Part shown: one piece after another, positions 1 to 8,627 of the stretch
Position numbering within the stretch: position 1 is the stretch's first letter
Layout: every line of letters begins with the position of its first letter
Origin: Arthrobacter sp. Soil736
GTDB lineage: Bacteria > Actinomycetota > Actinomycetes > Actinomycetales > Micrococcaceae
DNA: 64,000 nt
Assembly: GCF_001428005.1 (NCBI RefSeq)
Contig: NZ_LMSB01000034.1
Location: forward strand, 185,978 to 249,977
Direction: 5' to 3'
Notes under the pieces: model-generated
What the model saw: the letters and a program-made list of their open reading frames with translations, nothing else
Database searches by the model: none
Told to the model about the DNA's origin: nothing
Position numbers and translations under genes: made by a program

Positions 1-523
1 AGCCGGGCATGATCGGAGGCTTCACGGGCCGGCCGCTGCCGTGTTGCACGGGTCCGGGAAGGCCAATGCCGATGCCGGCGATGTCAGCCTCGGTACGTCC
101 TATCTGCGCCAGCAGTTCCCGGCCGCTGTGGAGAACCCAGTCCAGCACCGCCTCGGGCCCCCGCGCCACGTCCAGCGGTTCGGAGTGCCGGGCCAGGACG
201 CTGGAGTTGAGATCCGTCAGGGCGATCGCCGCGTGGCTGGCGCCGACGTCGGCGGCCAGGACCAGCCGGACCTTGGCGTTGAAGGCGAATTTCGACGGCG
301 GCCTGCCGCCGGAGGAGGCGGCCTCGCCGGCAGGACCCACCAGGCCGAGGGCGGTCAGGGCATCGATTCGCGCGGCAACAGTGGTCCGCGCAAGGCCCGT
401 CTGTTCGGACAGCTCGGCCCGGGTCCGGGGCCTGCCGTCGCGAAGCAGCTGAAAAAGATCGCCGGCGCGGGCCAGGAAGCCCGCGTCGATGGGCCGCTCC
501 TGCCGCTCGATAGTCGTCTCCAT
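1..523 (-). CDS. ROK-family transcriptional repressor (N-terminal part, runs off window)
   Basis: The complement of 523-1 is open and runs off the left edge, giving about 174 residues. The N-terminus is a winged helix-turn-helix (residues ~20-75: TRAELSEQTGLARTTVAARI) followed by SSGGRPPSKF, the usual linker of ROK repressors. The start of the sugar-kinase-like fold follows, with the phosphate-binding strand LAADVGASHAAIAL and the GIGIGLPGPV loop. Family knowledge: such proteins are repressors relieved by a sugar or sugar phosphate. It is divergent from the dehydrogenase at 653, and an inverted repeat lies between them, so I infer it controls that operon. ATG at 523 is the only start near the HTH. 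The sugar ligand cannot be read from the sequence. Confidence 0.9.
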   Translation of the reverse strand, partial: METTIERQERPIDAGFLARAGDLFQLLRDGRPRTRAELSEQTGLARTTVAARIDALTALGLVGPAGEAASSGGRPPSKFAFNAKVRLVLAADVGASHAAIALTDLNSSVLARHSEPLDVARGPEAVLDWVLHSGRELLAQIGRTEADIAGIGIGLPGPVQHGSGRPVKPPIMPG

Positions 524-581
524 GATTAAGGAATAGCACACGATCCCCGGAACTCACTGGCTTAACGCATCTATTTCCATA

Positions 582-618
582 ACTTTTGATTGACTATGGA
601 CAAAAGTGCCCGTAGGTT
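582..618 (+). promoter_or_regulatory. Promoter with overlapping inverted-repeat operator upstream of the dehydrogenase operon
   Basis: ACTTTTG at 582-588 and CAAAAGT at 601-607 form a perfect 7-bp inverted repeat with a 12-bp spacer. Inside it starts a sigma-70-type promoter: TTGACT at 590-595, a 17-bp spacer, then TAGGTT at 613-618. A repressor on the repeat would cover the -35 box. The adjacent divergent ROK gene is the obvious candidate (inference). A GAGGA ribosome binding site lies at about 642-646, ahead of the ATG at 653. Confidence 0.6.
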
Positions 619-652
619 CGATTGAAACAGCAGCCGTCCCTGAGGAACCAAC

Positions 653-1873
653 ATGTCCACTCCAGAATCCGCGCTGCGGCAGGGCGATGACGCGCCTGCG
701 GCGGCAGCGTCCGTCCGCCCGCTGGGCGTAGCGATGATCGGATACGCGTTCATGGGCAAGGCCCACTCCAACGCGTGGCGGAACGTCGCCAGCTTCTTCG
801 ACGTCCCGGTCTTCGAACAAAGGGTCCTGGTGGGCCGTGACGCCGAGAAGGTCGCCGCCGCCGCGGCAAAATACGGCTGGGCCGAGTCCGCCAACGACTG
901 GCGGGCGGTGATCGCGCGCGACGATATCGACGTCGTGGACATCTGCGCCCCGGGCTGGATGCACGCGGAGATCGCCATCGCCGCACTCGAAGCCGGCAAG
1001 CACGTCCTCGTGGAAAAGCCGCTTGCCAACACGCTTGCCGAGGCCGAGGCAATGACCATCGCCGCCCGTGGCGCCCGGGAGCGCGGGGTGCAGTCGATGA
1101 TCGGGTTCAACTACCGCCGGGTCCCGGCCCTGGCACTGGCCAAAGAGCTGATCGCGGAAGGCCGGCTCGGAACGGTCCGCCACGTCCGCGCCGCCTACCT
1201 GCAGGACTGGCTCACCGACAACCAGGCCCCCATGACCTGGCGGCTGCGGAAGGAAACGGCCGGCTCCGGCGCCCTGGGCGACATCGCCTCCCACGCCATC
1301 GACCAAGTCCTGTTCCTCCTCGGCGACGCCGTCACCGAAGTGTCCGGGCGCCTGCGCACCTTCGTCACGAGCCGCCCGGGCACGGACGGACCGGAGGACG
1401 TGACGGTCGACGACGCCGCCTGGGCCACACTGTCCCTCGCCTCAGGGGCGGTCGCCTCGGTCGAGGTGTCGCGGGTGGCCACCGGGCAAAAGAATTCGCT
1501 CAGGCTTGAGATCTACGGCGACAAGGGCTCCCTGCTCTTCGACCTTGAGGCCCTGAACGAGCTCGGCTTCCTGGACGCAACCCTCCCGGTGCGGGAGCAG
1601 GGATTCCGCCGCATCCTGGTCAACGAACCCGGGCACCCGTACCTGGACGCTTGGTGGCCCCAGGGCCATATCATCGGCTGGGAGCACACCTTCACCCACG
1701 AGATCCGGGACTTCCTGACCGCCATCAGCAACGGAACCGCGCCGTCGCCGTCGTTCGATGACGGCCTGACCGTCCAGCGCATCCTGGCGGCCGTGGAGGA
1801 AAGCTCCGCAGCGAAAAGCTCCACCATCCAGATCGCCACTCCCCTGACCGATTCCCCAGCCGAAGGAGCCTGA
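653..1873 (+). CDS. Gfo/Idh/MocA family NAD(P)-dependent sugar/glycoside dehydrogenase
   Basis: The 406-residue protein has an N-terminal Rossmann fold (VAMIGYAFMGKAHS, a GxGxxG variant with Ala at the second Gly), the family EKPLA motif carrying the catalytic Lys, and a C-terminal beta-sheet substrate domain with GALGDIASHAIDQ, which supplies the Asp/His pair. Overall pattern and length resemble levoglucosan dehydrogenase-type enzymes, which oxidise C3 of a glycoside to a 3-keto sugar; this substrate class is inferred. ATG 653 follows a GAGGA site. The next gene begins one base after the stop, so they are probably co-translated. Two TIM-barrel enzymes and a second Gfo/Idh/MocA protein nearby suggest a multistep oxidise-eliminate-hydrate-reduce route. 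Confidence 0.9.
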   Translation: MSTPESALRQGDDAPAAAASVRPLGVAMIGYAFMGKAHSNAWRNVASFFDVPVFEQRVLVGRDAEKVAAAAAKYGWAESANDWRAVIARDDIDVVDICAPGWMHAEIAIAALEAGKHVLVEKPLANTLAEAEAMTIAARGARERGVQSMIGFNYRRVPALALAKELIAEGRLGTVRHVRAAYLQDWLTDNQAPMTWRLRKETAGSGALGDIASHAIDQVLFLLGDAVTEVSGRLRTFVTSRPGTDGPEDVTVDDAAWATLSLASGAVASVEVSRVATGQKNSLRLEIYGDKGSLLFDLEALNELGFLDATLPVREQGFRRILVNEPGHPYLDAWWPQGHIIGWEHTFTHEIRDFLTAISNGTAPSPSFDDGLTVQRILAAVEESSAAKSSTIQIATPLTDSPAEGA

Positions 1874-1874
1874 C

Positions 1875-2876
1875 ATGCCCCGCCCTTACACCCTGTTCAC
1901 CGGCCAGTGGGCCGATCTGCCCTTCGAGGAAGTCGCCAAACTCGCCTCGGGCTGGGGCTATGACGGACTGGAGATCGCCGTGTCCGGGGACCACCTGGAC
2001 GCCTGGCGCTGGGACGAACCGGGCTACGTCGAGTCCAAGCTCGCGGTCCTGGAGAAGTACAACCTGAAGGTCTGGGCCATCTCCAACCATCTCAAGGGCC
2101 AGGCCGTGTGCGATGACCCCATCGACTTCCGCCACGAAGCGATCGTCGGCTCCAAGGTCTGGGGCGACGGCGACCCCGAAGGCGTCCGCACCCGCGCCGC
2201 CGAGGAAATGAAGCGCACTGCAAGGCTCGCCAAGGCCCTCGGCGTGGACACCGTCGTCGGGTTCACCGGCTCCTCCATCTGGCAGTACGTGGCCATGTTC
2301 CCGCCCGTCCCGGCAAAAGTCATCGACGCCGGCTACCAGGACTTCGCCGACCGCTGGAATCCGATCCTGGACGTCTTCGACGAATGCGGGGTCCGGTTCG
2401 CCCACGAAGTCCACCCGTCGGAGATCGCCTACGACTACTGGACCACAGTGCGCACCCTCGAAGCGATCGGCCACCGCGAGGCATTCGGACTGAACTGGGA
2501 CCCGTCCCACTTCATGTGGCAGGGCATCGACCCCGTCTCCTTCATCTGGGACTTCAAGGACCGGATCTACCATGTGGACTGCAAGGACACCAAGCTCCGC
2601 CCCACCGGCCGGAACACCGTCATGGGCTCCCACCTGCCGTGGGGCGACCCCCGCCGCGGCTGGGACTTCGTCTCGGCCGGACGCGGCGACGTCCCCTGGG
2701 AATCGTCGTTCCGTGCCCTGACCGCCATCGGCTACACCGGCCCCATCAGCATCGAGTGGGAAGACGCCGGCATGGACCGCCTCCACGGCGCCCCGGAGGC
2801 GCTCGCAGCGCTGAAGAAGTTCGATTTCCCCGCCTCGCAATCGAGCTTCGACGCCGCCTTCAGCACCCAGGACTGA
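1875..2876 (+). CDS. Sugar phosphate isomerase/epimerase-like TIM-barrel enzyme
   Basis: The 333-residue protein belongs to the xylose-isomerase-like TIM-barrel (AP endonuclease 2) superfamily. Visible features are GYDGLEIAVSGDHLD near the N-terminus, GVDTVVGFTGSSIW in the middle, the metal-site region RFAHEVHPSEIAYDY, LNWDPSHFMW, IYHVDCKDTK and ISIEWEDAGMD near the C-terminus. The Glu, Asp, His and Glu residues in these strands are the expected divalent metal ligands. Members near Gfo/Idh/MocA dehydrogenases act as isomerases, dehydratases or 3-keto-glycoside eliminases. It starts one base after the dehydrogenase stop. The exact reaction is not determined; elimination or deglycosylation of a 3-keto glycoside is my inference from context. 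Confidence 0.88.
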   Translation: MPRPYTLFTGQWADLPFEEVAKLASGWGYDGLEIAVSGDHLDAWRWDEPGYVESKLAVLEKYNLKVWAISNHLKGQAVCDDPIDFRHEAIVGSKVWGDGDPEGVRTRAAEEMKRTARLAKALGVDTVVGFTGSSIWQYVAMFPPVPAKVIDAGYQDFADRWNPILDVFDECGVRFAHEVHPSEIAYDYWTTVRTLEAIGHREAFGLNWDPSHFMWQGIDPVSFIWDFKDRIYHVDCKDTKLRPTGRNTVMGSHLPWGDPRRGWDFVSAGRGDVPWESSFRALTAIGYTGPISIEWEDAGMDRLHGAPEALAALKKFDFPASQSSFDAAFSTQD

Positions 2877-2930
2877 GGTGGGAAGTACCGGGCCCTGACG
2901 CGAATAGAATTGCCTGCGGAAAGGAGTCCC

Positions 2931-4052
2931 ATGGCCAAGAAGCCCACCGTCTACGACGTCGCCGAGCGGGCCGGGGTCTCCATCGCCACCGTGTCCTTCA
3001 CCTTCACGCAGCCGCATCGCGTCCGCGAATCCACCAGGGAAGCCGTTTTGGACGCGGCCCGGGCGCTGGGCTACCTGCCCAGCGCCAGCGCCCGCGGCCT
3101 GGCTCGAGGCAAGACGGGCGCGATCGGGCTGTTTTCGTTTGACTACTTTGGCCGTTCCAGCACCGAGGCCGCGCGCAATGCTGCCGTCCGGACGGCCAGG
3201 GGCCCCGGTCAAGCCAGCCATGACTGGGACTCGCTGTTCTCGGACGAGGCCAACAAGGACTTCCGCCTGTTCCCGCTGTACCACGACGAAGTGCAGCGGG
3301 GCGTGGAGATGGAGTGCAGGCGGCGCGGTTACGTGCTCATGATCGGCGAAGGCCACGGCGCCAGCACCGAGGCAGACATCGCCGAGATCGCCGGCCGCGT
3401 TGACGGACTGGCCGTCTTCCCGAACACGCTTCCCGGCGAGATCCTGCGCCGGATTTCCAAGCGGATCCCCGTGGTTGAACTGTCCAACCCCGCGGAGGAC
3501 AACCGGCTACACCGTGTATCGGTGGAAAATGCCGGCGGCATGGCCCTGCTGACCGAACACCTGATCCAGCACCACGGCCTGCGCCACATCACCTTCGTGG
3601 GGCCCGAGGGTTCACCGGACCGGGAGCACCGGTTCCGTGGCTACGCGGAGGCGATGAGCGTTGCCGGGCTGGACATCCGCACCCTGCCCCGGTCCGGCCC
3701 CACGGACCCTGCAGCCGACGTCGACCGGACCATCCATAGGTTGCGGGCTTCCGGTCATCTTCCGCAGGCCTTCGTCTGCGCCGTCGACGCCGAGGCGCTG
3801 CTCTACATGGACGCCCTGGCCCGGGCCGGAATCAGTGTTCCCGGGCAGGTCGCAGTCACGGGCTTCGACGGCCTGGTGGCGGGCCTTGTCAGCCGTCCGA
3901 CGCTCACCACCATCAGGCAGCCCATGGTGGAACTGGGTAGCACTGCAGCGTCAATCCTCATCGACGAAGTCACCAAGCCCAGCCCTGCGCCGGTGGTTAA
4001 GGAGCTCCCGGTGAAGCTCATGGTGCGCGAAAGCTGCGGCTGCGGGGTCTGA
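2931..4052 (+). CDS. LacI-family transcriptional regulator
   Basis: The 373-residue protein opens with a canonical LacI helix-turn-helix (TVYDVAERAGVSIATVS) and hinge helix region (LGYLPSASARGLARG), then a periplasmic-binding-protein-like ligand domain (VDGLAVFPNT, ITFVGPEGS, VAVTGFDGLVAGL). It ends with the common RESCGCGV tail. ATG 2931 is chosen because AAAGGAG sits just upstream; an upstream in-frame TTG at 2910 has no comparable site. About 45 extra residues around positions 70-115 (Ala/Arg-rich, then an acidic stretch) interrupt the usual start of the ligand domain. It sits between the two catabolic units and is the best candidate to bind the repeats at 4176-4253. Confidence 0.93.
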   Translation: MAKKPTVYDVAERAGVSIATVSFTFTQPHRVRESTREAVLDAARALGYLPSASARGLARGKTGAIGLFSFDYFGRSSTEAARNAAVRTARGPGQASHDWDSLFSDEANKDFRLFPLYHDEVQRGVEMECRRRGYVLMIGEGHGASTEADIAEIAGRVDGLAVFPNTLPGEILRRISKRIPVVELSNPAEDNRLHRVSVENAGGMALLTEHLIQHHGLRHITFVGPEGSPDREHRFRGYAEAMSVAGLDIRTLPRSGPTDPAADVDRTIHRLRASGHLPQAFVCAVDAEALLYMDALARAGISVPGQVAVTGFDGLVAGLVSRPTLTTIRQPMVELGSTAASILIDEVTKPSPAPVVKELPVKLMVRESCGCGV

Positions 4053-4161
4053 GCCCGGGCGGTAGCATCCCCCCGTTTGCGGACAACCCACGCTCTTTAG
4101 GACGTCGCAGGCTCTTTCGCGCCCCGCCCGACAAAAGTTGGTTGATATCTGCTAAAAGGTG

Positions 4162-4254
4162 TTGCCAAGCTTCCATCTATGCGCTTTGATTGAACCCGGC
4201 ACCAGAATTCAAAGCGCATAGAAGTCCGCGCCTTTCGATCAAAGCGCATAGAAA
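4162..4254 (+). promoter_or_regulatory. Promoter with three copies of a GCGC-centred operator
   Basis: A 16-bp imperfect palindrome, TTCxAxGCGCxTxGAA, occurs three times: once as its complement around 4175-4190 (TCTATGCGCTTTGAT), then as TTCAAAGCGCATAGAA at 4208-4223 and ATCAAAGCGCATAGAA at 4238-4253. The last two are exactly 30 bp apart (about three helical turns); the first is 33 bp away. A possible promoter, TTGCCA at 4162-4167 and TTTGAT at 4185-4190 with 17-bp spacing, is overlapped by the first copy. A LacI-type symmetrical site with a central CG step fits the regulator encoded just upstream. Binding is inferred. Confidence 0.65.
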
Positions 4255-4291
4255 TCCCACCCTTTCCGTTCATTGATGACAGGGGAAACAC

Positions 4292-5032
4292 ATGTCCTAT
4301 TCCGTTCAGCTCTACACCGTCCGGGAGGCCCTGGAACGGGACCTGCCCGGCACCATCCGCCGCCTGGCAGACATTGGCTTCACCATGGTTGAGCCCTACC
4401 GCTTCGTCGCCAAGGCAGCCGAACTCAAGGAGGCCCTGTCCGAGAACAACCTCCGGGCGCCGTCCGGGCACGCACCGCTCCTGAGCGAGGACCAGGACGA
4501 AATCTTCGCCGCAGCCCTCGAGCTCGGCATCGGCACCGTCATCGACCCCCATGTGCCCGCCGGTCGGTGGACCACGCTCGAAGACATCAAGGACACGGCG
4601 CAGCAACTCAATGCCGCGGCGGCTAAAGCCGCCGGCTATGGCCTCCGTGTGGGCTACCACAACCACTGGTGGGAAGTTGAGTCCGTCATTGACGGCAAGA
4701 CTGCCCTCGAACACCTCGCGGACAACCTGGACCCCGCCGTCGTCCTGGAACTGGACACCTACTGGGCGGCAGTGGGCGGCCAGAACCCCACGGAGCTGCT
4801 GGCCAAGCTGGGCCACCGCGTCAAATTCATCCACATCAAGGACGGCCCGCTGACCCCGGACCCCGCAAACCAGGTTGCCGTGGGCGACGGCCGGATGGCC
4901 ATCTGGGACGTCATCGGCGCGGCCACATCCCTGGAGGCCGGCGTGATCGAACTGGACGCCTTCCAGGGCGACATGTTCGAAGCGGTGCAGGACAGCTTCA
5001 ACTACCTGGCCTCCGGCACGGTGTCCGCATGA
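4292..5032 (+). CDS. Sugar phosphate isomerase/epimerase-like TIM-barrel enzyme
   Basis: The 246-residue protein is a second, shorter xylose-isomerase-like TIM barrel. It starts MSYSVQLYTVREALERD, typical of the family, and shows GFTMVEPYRFV, SGHAPLLSED, RVGYHNHWWE, VVLELDTYWAAVGG, KFIHIKDGP and GVIELDAF. The conserved Glu, His and Asp residues in these strands form the predicted metal site. Such proteins include hydroxypyruvate-isomerase-like and 3-keto-glycoside hydratase-like enzymes; I infer the latter from the neighbours. ATG 4292 follows a CAGGGGAAAC stretch. The stop overlaps the next start as ATGA. It is the first gene after the triple operator and so probably leads a second operon through 9459. 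Confidence 0.88.
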   Translation: MSYSVQLYTVREALERDLPGTIRRLADIGFTMVEPYRFVAKAAELKEALSENNLRAPSGHAPLLSEDQDEIFAAALELGIGTVIDPHVPAGRWTTLEDIKDTAQQLNAAAAKAAGYGLRVGYHNHWWEVESVIDGKTALEHLADNLDPAVVLELDTYWAAVGGQNPTELLAKLGHRVKFIHIKDGPLTPDPANQVAVGDGRMAIWDVIGAATSLEAGVIELDAFQGDMFEAVQDSFNYLASGTVSA

Positions 5033-6153
5033 GCGCAGCCACGGCCAGGACGGGTCCCGTTGGCATCGGCATCATCGGCGCCGGCGTCATCAGCAAGCAG
5101 TACCTCGACAACCTCAGCAGCTTTCCGGACATCACCGTGGCCGCAGTCGGCGACCTTTTCGAGGAAGCCGCCGCTGCCCGCGCAGCCGAGTACGGAGTCC
5201 CCGTCCACGGAGGCGTGGACGCCGTCCTGGGGAACCCGGAAGTTGAAATCGTCATCAACCTGACCATTCCGGCCGCGCACGTGGAAGTGGCCACCCAGGC
5301 GCTGGACGCCGGAAAGCACGTCTGGAGCGAAAAGCCGTTTTCGCTGGACCGCGAGAGCGGTTTGGGGCTGCTCAAGGCGGCAGACGCGGCCGGACTCAAG
5401 CTCGGATGCGCCCCGGACACCTTCCTGGGGGCAGGCCTCCAGACCGCCCGCCGAATGATTGAACGCGGTGACATCGGTGTCCCGCTCACCGCCCTGACCC
5501 TCATGCAGTCCCCCGGTCCGGAGTCCTGGCACCCGAACCCGGCCTTCCTCTTCCAGGACGGAGCCGGGCCGCTGTTCGACATCGGGCCGTACTACCTCAC
5601 CACCCTCGTCCAGACGTTCGGCAGCATCCGAAGGGTTGCAGCGTTCGGCTCCAGGTCGCGCGAGACCCGGGTGATCGGTTCCGGCCCGAAGGCGGGCGAG
5701 GAATTCGCCGTCACCGTCCCGACCCACGTGAGCTCCATCCTGGAGTTCGACGGCGGCGAGTCGGCCCAGAGCATCTTCAGCTTTGATTCACCCCTCAAGC
5801 GCGCCGGGTTCGTGGAAATCACCGGTTCCGACGCCACCATCGCCTTCCCGGATCCGAACAACTTCGACGGCGATGTCAGGATCTGCGCCAAGGGCGCAGA
5901 TGACTGGACCACCGTCCCGTCAACCGGCTCCACGGCAAGCCGCGGTGCCGGCGTGCTGGAAATGGCCCGGGCAATCCGGGCAGGACGGCCCCACCGGGCC
6001 CAAGGCGAACTGGCGTTCCATGTCCTGGACACGATGGCCTCCATCGCCGAGTCCATCGACACTAAGGCCTTTGTCGACGTCGAAAGCTCCACGGCTCCCG
6101 TCCCGGCCCTGCCGGAAGAGTGGGACCCCACGGAAGCAACGCTCGCCGGCTGA
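5029..6153 (+). CDS. Gfo/Idh/MocA family oxidoreductase
   Basis: The 374-residue protein has the Rossmann motif IGIIGAGVISKQYL and the EKPFS motif with the catalytic Lys. Its substrate-domain signature is LFDIGPYYLTTL, where Tyr stands at the position usually held by His; this occurs in a subset of the family. It overlaps the TIM-barrel gene by four bases. With the enzyme at 653 it makes two Gfo/Idh/MocA proteins in one locus. In 3-keto-glycoside pathways the second member reduces the released 3-keto sugar to the free sugar, and that role is inferred here. The start is fixed by the ATGA overlap. Confidence 0.9.
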   Translation: MSAATARTGPVGIGIIGAGVISKQYLDNLSSFPDITVAAVGDLFEEAAAARAAEYGVPVHGGVDAVLGNPEVEIVINLTIPAAHVEVATQALDAGKHVWSEKPFSLDRESGLGLLKAADAAGLKLGCAPDTFLGAGLQTARRMIERGDIGVPLTALTLMQSPGPESWHPNPAFLFQDGAGPLFDIGPYYLTTLVQTFGSIRRVAAFGSRSRETRVIGSGPKAGEEFAVTVPTHVSSILEFDGGESAQSIFSFDSPLKRAGFVEITGSDATIAFPDPNNFDGDVRICAKGADDWTTVPSTGSTASRGAGVLEMARAIRAGRPHRAQGELAFHVLDTMASIAESIDTKAFVDVESSTAPVPALPEEWDPTEATLAG

Positions 6154-6229
6154 ATCCCCCCGGGGGAACCCGGCATCAGCCCCGCCAGGCAAGAAGCACC
6201 AGCTCAACGACGAGAAACCGGAGCATCAC

Positions 6230-7549
6230 ATGAAGAATCCCCTGAAAGTACTGACTGCGCTGGCAGCCACCGCCACACTGGCCCTGGGCCTCACGGCGTG
6301 CGGTGGCACGAGCCAGGCAACCAGTGACACCATCACGTACTGGGCATCGGACCAGGGCAACAGCCTGGACGACACAGCAGCCAAGCTCAAGCCGTCCCTG
6401 GAGCGCTTCACCAAGGAAACGGGCGTCAAGGTCCAGCTCGAGGTCATCAGCTGGACGGATCTTTACAACCGCATCCTCACGGCGGTCACCAGCGGCGACG
6501 GTCCCGACGTCCTGAACATCGGCAACACCTGGGCCGTGACCCTTCAGGAAACAGGCGCCTTCGAACCGGTTGAGGGCGCCCTGCTCGAAGCCGTCGGCGG
6601 CAAGGACCGCTTCCTCCAGACCAGCTGGTCCACGGGCGGGGCCGAGGGTAAGACGCCCACCTCCGTCCCGCTGTACGGGCTGGCCTACAACATGTACTAC
6701 AACACCAAGATGTTCAAGGCGGCCGGAATCGAAAAGCCCCCGGTGACGTGGGACGAGTTCGTGGCCGATGCCAAGAAACTGACCAAGGACACCAACGGCG
6801 ACGGCAAGACGGACCAGTGGGGCTTCACCGCAGCCGGGGCATCGGTCTCCGCTAACTCCCACCAGGCCTTCGTGCGCGGCCTCCAGAACGGCGGCACCCT
6901 GTTCGACAAGGACGGCAAGCCAACATTTGACAGCGCGCCCCAGGTGGCCGGAGTCAAGCAGTTCATCGACCTGATGGCAACCGAGAAGGTGATGTCGCCG
7001 TCGGACGCGGAAATCTCCCAGGGCAGCCAGAAGATCGACAACCTCATCAACGGCAAGGCGGCCATGCTGTTTGACCAGAGCCCGCTGAAAAACTTCGACG
7101 CCCGCGGCTTCAAGGACTGGGGAGTGGCGCCCGTCCCGATGATGCAGGCCGGAGCCACCGGCGACGCCGGTACGCAAAGCCACGTAGCCGGCATCAACCT
7201 CAGCGTGTTCAAGAACAGCAAGAACAAGGACAACGCGATCAAGCTGGCGGGCTGGCTCACCAGCGACGCCGAACAGGTGGCACTGAACAAGGCTTTCCGC
7301 TCCCTGCCCGTGGTGACCGGGGCGTCCTCTGACGCCGCGTTCCAGACCGAAGAGGTCAAGTCCAAGCGTGACGCCCTGGCGAATCACGCCCTGCCCATGC
7401 CCCTCGTGGCCAAGGAGGGCCAGATGGAGACCCTGACGGGAACAGCCATCAAGAACCTCTTCGCCAAGGCTGCGACAGGAACTGTCTCCGAGGCAGACAT
7501 CAAGGCAGCCCTCGAGGACGCCAACAACCAGATGGCTGCGGCCCAGTAA
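6230..7549 (+). CDS. Sugar ABC transporter substrate-binding lipoprotein
   Basis: The 439-residue protein starts with a lipoprotein signal: MKNPLK, a hydrophobic stretch, then LTAC with the lipidated Cys at 24. The mature part is a family 1 extracellular solute-binding protein (ITYWASDQGNSL, GDGPDVLNIGNTWA, YNMYYNTKMFKAAGI, GKAAMLFDQSPLKNF). It would capture a sugar or glycoside outside the membrane and pass it to the two permeases downstream. The frame is open far upstream, but ATG 6230 gives the signal peptide and has an upstream CCGGAG. A strong hairpin follows the stop. Ligand not readable; the catabolic context suggests a glycoside. Confidence 0.93.
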   Translation: MKNPLKVLTALAATATLALGLTACGGTSQATSDTITYWASDQGNSLDDTAAKLKPSLERFTKETGVKVQLEVISWTDLYNRILTAVTSGDGPDVLNIGNTWAVTLQETGAFEPVEGALLEAVGGKDRFLQTSWSTGGAEGKTPTSVPLYGLAYNMYYNTKMFKAAGIEKPPVTWDEFVADAKKLTKDTNGDGKTDQWGFTAAGASVSANSHQAFVRGLQNGGTLFDKDGKPTFDSAPQVAGVKQFIDLMATEKVMSPSDAEISQGSQKIDNLINGKAAMLFDQSPLKNFDARGFKDWGVAPVPMMQAGATGDAGTQSHVAGINLSVFKNSKNKDNAIKLAGWLTSDAEQVALNKAFRSLPVVTGASSDAAFQTEEVKSKRDALANHALPMPLVAKEGQMETLTGTAIKNLFAKAATGTVSEADIKAALEDANNQMAAAQ

Positions 7550-7562
7550 CAACGTCCGCGGC

Positions 7563-7595
7563 GTGCGGGGGCCCGGCGAGCGCCGGCCCCCGCAC
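7563..7595 (+). promoter_or_regulatory. Intercistronic hairpin between binding protein and permease genes
   Basis: GTGCGGGGGCC(C)GGCG pairs with CGCCGGCCCCCGCAC across an AG loop, with one bulged C, giving a 15-bp GC-rich stem with no T run. Such structures commonly protect the binding-protein mRNA and lower expression of the permeases. Readthrough into the permease at 7614 is expected. Confidence 0.6.
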
Positions 7596-7613
7596 CCTGG
7601 CTAAGGAGCTTCC

Positions 7614-8627
7614 ATGTCCCACTCAGCCCTAGACAGCAGCCCTGCTGCTGCCGGCAGCCAAACCGTCCCCGAAACCGCGGGCCCGTTGCCGGAAAACGTG
7701 CCAGCGCCCAAGGCGAGGAAAGCCCGCCGGTCTTTCCTTCCCTACGGACTGATTCTTCCCGCAGCAGTTCTGGAAATCCTGATCCACATCGGCCCCATGC
7801 TGCTGGGCATCTGGATCGCCTTCATCTCCCTCACCCAGCTGAACCTCACCAACTGGCTCAATGCGCCGTTCGTGGGCCTGCAGAACTTCGTCAACGGGCT
7901 GAACCCCGAAAGCACCATCGGCCAGGCGTTCTTCAGCACCGTGGGCCGCACGCTCATCTATACGGTCACGGTGGTGGGCCTCTCATGGATCCTGGGCATG
8001 GCCGGTGCCGTTTTCCTGTCCTCCAACTTCAAGGGCCGTGCCCTCCTTCGCACCTTTTTCCTGGTCCCGTACGCCTTGCCGGCCTACGTGGGCACCATCG
8101 CCTGGGCCTTCATGTTCAACCAGCGCGACGGCGCCGTGAACCAGATCCTGGTGGACACCTTTCACCTTTTCGGCGAGGAGCGCCCCTTCTGGCTTCTGGG
8201 CAGCAACTCCTTCGGAGCCATGATCGTGGTGAACGTCTGGCAGCTGTGGCCCTTCGCATTCCTGATGCTCATGGCCGCCCTGCAGAACGTTCCCACTGAC
8301 GTGTACGAAGCTGCGGCCATCGACGGCGCGTCGCTCTGGCAGCAGTTCCGCACCATCACTTTGCCCATGGTCCGCCCCGCCAACGGCGTGCTCCTTATGG
8401 TCATGTCCTTGTGGACCTTCAACCAGTTCAACATCCCGTTCGTTTTGTTCGGTGCGTCGTCGCCCAAGGACGCCACCCTGGTGTCGCCGCTGATTTACCA
8501 GAACTCGTTCGGCAGCTGGAATTTCGGCCTGGGCGGAGCCATGAGCGTCCTGCTCCTCATCGCCCTTTTCATCGCATCCGTCTTCTACATCCGCATGGTG
8601 CTGCCCAAGGGAGCCGACAATGATTGA
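7614..8627 (+). CDS. Sugar ABC transporter permease (MalF/UgpA-like)
   Basis: The 337-residue integral membrane protein has about 45 soluble residues at the N-terminus and then six hydrophobic segments beginning at LPYGLILPAAVLEILIHIGP. The EAA loop that contacts the ATPase is visible as VYEAAAIDGASLWQQFRTITLP. It forms the transmembrane channel with the product of the next gene, which overlaps it by eight bases. ATG 7614 follows AAGGAG. No ATP-binding subunit is encoded nearby. Many actinobacterial sugar importers share one MsiK/MalK-type ATPase encoded elsewhere, so that is likely here. Confidence 0.93.
   Translation: MSHSALDSSPAAAGSQTVPETAGPLPENVPAPKARKARRSFLPYGLILPAAVLEILIHIGPMLLGIWIAFISLTQLNLTNWLNAPFVGLQNFVNGLNPESTIGQAFFSTVGRTLIYTVTVVGLSWILGMAGAVFLSSNFKGRALLRTFFLVPYALPAYVGTIAWAFMFNQRDGAVNQILVDTFHLFGEERPFWLLGSNSFGAMIVVNVWQLWPFAFLMLMAALQNVPTDVYEAAAIDGASLWQQFRTITLPMVRPANGVLLMVMSLWTFNQFNIPFVLFGASSPKDATLVSPLIYQNSFGSWNFGLGGAMSVLLLIALFIASVFYIRMVLPKGADND

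Noticed and set aside
1725..3356. A 543-codon open frame antisense to the TIM-barrel and LacI genes
   Set aside because: Mirrors well-supported genes on the + strand and has no domain or ribosome binding site.
6176..7552. A 458-codon open frame antisense to the binding protein gene
   Set aside because: Shadow of the solute-binding protein codon pattern; no domain.
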